Shown piece by piece: positions 60,601 through 64,000 of a stretch of DNA of 64,000 bases. The translations under genes were made by a program, and so were the position numbers. The stretch's first letter is position 1. Each line of letters begins with the position of its first letter. The notes under the pieces are model-generated. The model saw only the letters and a list, made by a program, of their open reading frames with translations. It was not told where the DNA came from and made no database searches. Origin of the DNA: Acidithiobacillus marinus. Its GTDB lineage: Bacteria > Pseudomonadota > Gammaproteobacteria > Acidithiobacillales > Acidithiobacillaceae. The DNA is taken from assembly GCF_002847505.1 (NCBI RefSeq), contig NZ_MXAV01000034.1, positions 186,001-250,000 of the forward strand. The letters are read 5' to 3'.

Positions 60601-63600
60601 ATGATGACTCTTAAGACCATTTTCAACAAGCCAGTTGATCGCCCGATTGAAGGGGTCATCAAAGCTGACGATGAAGCCAGTCTGTCCCGAGAGATTGAAG
60701 AGTACGTACTGACCAACGAAGTCGAGAAGCGGCTTGAGTCCTTTCTGGATGCCTACAACAACTATGAAGGTGCCAACGGCGTTTGGGTTTCCGGCTTCTT
60801 CGGGTCCGGCAAATCCCACCTGTTGAAGATGCTGGCGCTCTTGCTTGAGAACCGGCTGATCGAAGGAGCCTCGGCTCTTGATCTGTTCCTGCCCAAGTGC
60901 GGCGATAACGAAATCCTGCGCGGTGATCTCAAGCGAGCCGTCGCCATCCCTTCTAAAAGCATTCTATTCAACATCGACCAGAAAGCGGATGTCATCAGCA
61001 AGACCCAAATGGATGCGCTCCTCGCTGTCTTCGTCAAGGTCTTTGACGAGATGTGTGGTTACTACGGCAAACAGGGGCACATCGCCCGGTTTGAGCGCGA
61101 CCTCGACAGTCGTGGCCTCTACGAACAGTTCCAATCGGCCTACGAAACGACAGCGGGCAGAACATGGCAAAAGGGCCGCGAGCAGTCTTTGCTAGAGACC
61201 AAAAACATTGCCAAAGCCTATGCTCAGGTAGCTGGTGGTGACGAGACGCAGGCCTCGGGGATACTCGATAAATACCGCAGTGAATACCGTGTCTCCATTG
61301 AAGATTTTGCTGAGCAGGTGCAAGCGTATATTGAGCGGCAATCGAGCCAAGAGGGAAATAAAGCATTCCGCCTGAACTTTTTTATCGACGAGGTCGGTCA
61401 GTACATCGCCGAAAATGTCAAGCTGATGACCAACCTCCAGACCATCGCCGAGAGCTTGGCCACCAAATGCCGAGGCCGCGCATGGATCATCGTGACCGCC
61501 CAGGAGGACATGGGGACGGTCGTCGGCGAGATGAGCAAACAGCAAAGTAACGACTTCTCGAAAATTCAGGCGCGGTTTGCCAATCGCATGAAGCTGAGCA
61601 GTGCCGACGTGGCGGAGGTTATCCAGAAACGTCTGCTTATGAAGAACGAAGAAGGCGTGCGTCTTCTGTCGGACATTTATCACGCGCAGTCCAACAATTT
61701 TAAGACTCTGTTTGACTTTGCCGACGGCTCGCAGACCTACCGGAACTATCAGGACCGGGACCACTTCATTCACAGCTATCCGTTTATTCCGTACCAGTTT
61801 GCGCTGTTTCAGTCGGCCATTCAGAATCTATCGCTGCATAGCGCCTTTGAGGGCAAGCACAGTTCGGTGGGCGAACGCTCCATGCTGGGCGTGTTCCAGC
61901 AGGTGGCGATCCAGATCGGGGGTTATGAAATCGGGCGGCTTGCGACCTTCGACCTGATGTTTGAAGGCATTCGCACCGCGCTGAAATCCAACATCCAGCG
62001 AGCCATCATCCAGGCAGAAAACCATCTGGATGGTCCTTTCGCCATTCGGCTGTTGAAGACGCTCTTTTTGGTCAAATACGTCAAGGAGTTCAAGCCGACG
62101 CTTCGCAACCTGTGCGTCCTGATGCTGGACGGCTTCAATCAGGATCTGCCCGTGTTACGGAAACGGGTCGAAGAAGCCCTCAATCTTTTGGAACAACAGA
62201 CTTACGTGCAGCGCAATGGCGCACTCTACGAATACCTGACCGACGAGGAAAAAGACGTCGAGCAGGAAATCAAGAACACCGAGGTGGAGTCATCCGAAGT
62301 TGCCGCCGAGCTTGAGAAGATCATTTTCGACTACGTCATCAAGCAGCGGAAGATTCGCTTCGACGAGAATGGCCAGGACTACCCATTCTCCAGAAAGCTT
62401 GATGATCGGCTGCACGGGCGGGAGTACGAGCTGGCTATCCATGTCATCAGTCCGTTCCATGAAAACGCCGAAAGCGAGTCCATCCTGCAGATGCAGAGCA
62501 TGGGCCGGGACGAACTACTGGTTCTGATGCCTGCGGATGAACGCCTCGTTCGCGATATCCTCATGTACAAGCGGACGGAGAAATACATCCGCCAGAATAT
62601 CTCGATCACGCAACAGGAGTCAGTTAAACGCATTCTGAATGACAAGAGCTTCCAGAACCAGGAACGGTCTGCTGAGCTACAGCAGCGCGTTCAAAGCCTG
62701 ATTGGCAAGGCCAAATTGTTCGTGGCAGGAGCCGACATAGAAATAGGTTCCGAGGATGCCCAGACCCGGGTGCTGCGCGGATTCCAGGATCTCATCACCC
62801 GTGCCTATCCAAACCTTCGCATGCTGCGCGGCGTCCCCTATACGGAAGAAATGATCAGGACGGTTCTGCGTAATAAGGGTGCAACACTCTTGGGTAATGA
62901 TACCACCTCCCTGGCCGAGTCTGAGCAGGAGCTGTTGGCGTTCATTCAGAGCAATAACCGGGGTGGCGTGCGTACTACGCTGAAAAACCTGTTGGAAAAA
63001 TTCGAGCGCAAACCCTACGGTTGGTACTACGCCGCTATTCTTTGCACCCTGGCCAGCCTCTGCGCTCGCGGCAAGGTCGAAGTCCGCGCTGACGGGAACC
63101 TGCTGGAAGAAGACGAACTGGAACGGGCGCTGCGCAACACGCATGGTCATGGCAATGTGGTGCTGGAGCCCCAGGTCGAATTTACCGCATCGCAGGTTCG
63201 CGTTCTCAAGGTGTTCTTTGAGGATTTCTTCGATGCTCCGCCTGCTGCCGGCGAAGCGAAGGCGCTTGGCAAGGAGACTGACACTGCGCTCCAAGATCTG
63301 ACGCATCAGCTCACCCTGCTAGCGGCCCAGGCATCCCAATATCCGTTCCAGAATGCACTGACACCGGTACTTGAGAAGCTCAAGGAGCTAACCGGCAAGC
63401 CCTATGCCTGGTATCTGACCGAACTCACCCGCCAGGAAGACGCGTTGCTCGACATGAAGGAAAGCGTCATCGATCCTGTCCGCAAATTCATGAGCGGGCC
63501 GCAGAAAGGCATTTTCGATAACGCCCGCCAGTTCGTTCAAAGCCAGGACTCCAACTTCGCCTACATCGAAGAAGATGTGGGAAGTGGAAAACTGGAAGTG

Positions 63601-64000
63601 AGAGAGGGCGATCCTGAAGATGTTTCTTCAGGCGTCTTGAGGGCGATATTGGCCGATCCAGAATGCTTCAAGGGTAACCGAATGCAGCAGGTCAAGACGC
63701 AAGTCGAAACCCTGCAGGAGAAGATCACGGCCCAGATCGAGGCCGAGATCACTACGGCCAAGGAGACAGTCGCCGCTCTTAAAGGCCGACTCTGCGGCAT
63801 GGCCGAATTCGTCGCACTGAACGACGGGCAGCAAGAGCAGATCACCCGTCCGTTCAACGAATTCAACGCAGACCTGGAGCGACAGAAGCTGATTGCGGTG
63901 GTCCGCGAAAACCTACGTCGGTTTGAGGAAAACGACTACCAGCGACTGCTTTCGCAGATGACATCCTGGGCGCAACCGGCTCCAACATCTGAGCCTGCTC
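60601..64000 (+). CDS. brxC: BREX ATPase BrxC (incomplete, runs past window end)
   Basis: The frame is open from ATG 60,601 to the end, about 1133 residues visible. An N-terminal AAA-type P-loop reads VSGFFGSGKSHLLKMLALLL (Walker A, near residue 68), followed by FIDEVGQYI (Walker B region). Long helical segments make up the rest (LQEKITAQIEAEITTAKETVAALKGRL near the visible end). GAGG 6 nt upstream supports the start; a second ATG follows immediately. In type 1 BREX this gene is followed by pglX, pglZ and brxL, which would lie beyond the window. Confidence 0.92.
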   Translation, partial: MMTLKTIFNKPVDRPIEGVIKADDEASLSREIEEYVLTNEVEKRLESFLDAYNNYEGANGVWVSGFFGSGKSHLLKMLALLLENRLIEGASALDLFLPKCGDNEILRGDLKRAVAIPSKSILFNIDQKADVISKTQMDALLAVFVKVFDEMCGYYGKQGHIARFERDLDSRGLYEQFQSAYETTAGRTWQKGREQSLLETKNIAKAYAQVAGGDETQASGILDKYRSEYRVSIEDFAEQVQAYIERQSSQEGNKAFRLNFFIDEVGQYIAENVKLMTNLQTIAESLATKCRGRAWIIVTAQEDMGTVVGEMSKQQSNDFSKIQARFANRMKLSSADVAEVIQKRLLMKNEEGVRLLSDIYHAQSNNFKTLFDFADGSQTYRNYQDRDHFIHSYPFIPYQFALFQSAIQNLSLHSAFEGKHSSVGERSMLGVFQQVAIQIGGYEIGRLATFDLMFEGIRTALKSNIQRAIIQAENHLDGPFAIRLLKTLFLVKYVKEFKPTLRNLCVLMLDGFNQDLPVLRKRVEEALNLLEQQTYVQRNGALYEYLTDEEKDVEQEIKNTEVESSEVAAELEKIIFDYVIKQRKIRFDENGQDYPFSRKLDDRLHGREYELAIHVISPFHENAESESILQMQSMGRDELLVLMPADERLVRDILMYKRTEKYIRQNISITQQESVKRILNDKSFQNQERSAELQQRVQSLIGKAKLFVAGADIEIGSEDAQTRVLRGFQDLITRAYPNLRMLRGVPYTEEMIRTVLRNKGATLLGNDTTSLAESEQELLAFIQSNNRGGVRTTLKNLLEKFERKPYGWYYAAILCTLASLCARGKVEVRADGNLLEEDELERALRNTHGHGNVVLEPQVEFTASQVRVLKVFFEDFFDAPPAAGEAKALGKETDTALQDLTHQLTLLAAQASQYPFQNALTPVLEKLKELTGKPYAWYLTELTRQEDALLDMKESVIDPVRKFMSGPQKGIFDNARQFVQSQDSNFAYIEEDVGSGKLEVREGDPEDVSSGVLRAILADPECFKGNRMQQVKTQVETLQEKITAQIEAEITTAKETVAALKGRLCGMAEFVALNDGQQEQITRPFNEFNADLERQKLIAVVRENLRRFEENDYQRLLSQMTSWAQPAPTSEPA

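Overview
The window reads as the chromosome of a gamma/acidithiobacillia-type proteobacterium, most likely an Acidithiobacillus (inferred from gene order and protein character, not from a database search). The left two thirds (1-40.8 kb) is mostly dense housekeeping DNA; the right third (40.8-64 kb) is a genomic island.

Layout of the core: a rhodanese-glutaredoxin-thioredoxin thiol/redox cluster (1-1.1 kb); a Tat-exported AmiC-like amidase; tRNA-Glu(CTC); an HD-GYP protein; the chain dapA-bamC-purB-purC-purL with overlapping stop/start codons; a SulP anion transporter; then an acquired type I restriction-modification locus (hsdR-hsdS-fic-hsdM, minus strand, 14.0-21.1 kb) that has destroyed dinB and fused a few antisense dinB codons onto HsdM. 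After tRNA-Ala(CGC) come a methyltransferase, a TSUP transporter, a DacA-type carboxypeptidase, an EmrB-type efflux pump with a TetR-like operator, a 50-residue unknown, a 196-bp palindromic repeat element, an RsuA-family pseudouridine synthase, an encapsulated-ferritin-like protein, hemW, a Lon-N protein, a cNMP-binding protein, rph-rdgB and a sigma-70-family factor. An intact-looking IS4-like element (32,191-33,728, 9-bp target duplication) precedes an expanded macromolecular-synthesis operon rpsU-yqeY-mutS2-dnaG-rpoD, which ends at a CAT-anticodon tRNA, probably tRNA-Ile2.

The island starts 6 bp beyond that tRNA with a tyrosine integrase and an excisionase-like protein and runs off the right end. 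It is a patchwork of AT-rich unknown genes, several very small genes not usually annotated (56, 56, 49 and 32 residues), IS110, IS66, IS1634 and IS5 relics, an 8-copy 11-bp iteron-like array, and a possible structured non-coding RNA. A P4-type Toprim/AAA primase-helicase gene is split by a 2-kb transposon carrying a DruA-like DUF4338 domain next to an ISAs1 transposase, with a 12-bp target duplication. The right edge holds the first genes of a type 1 BREX phage-defence operon (small HTH gene, brxA, brxB, incomplete brxC) behind a near-consensus promoter.

Two defence systems are therefore visible: the Fic-containing type I RM locus in the core and BREX in the island. The most unusual features not explained by standard gene families are the dinB/hsdM junction, the DUF4338 transposon inside the primase, the 11-bp tandem array, the 196-bp inverted-repeat element and the 52.6-52.8 kb foldable intergenic segment.
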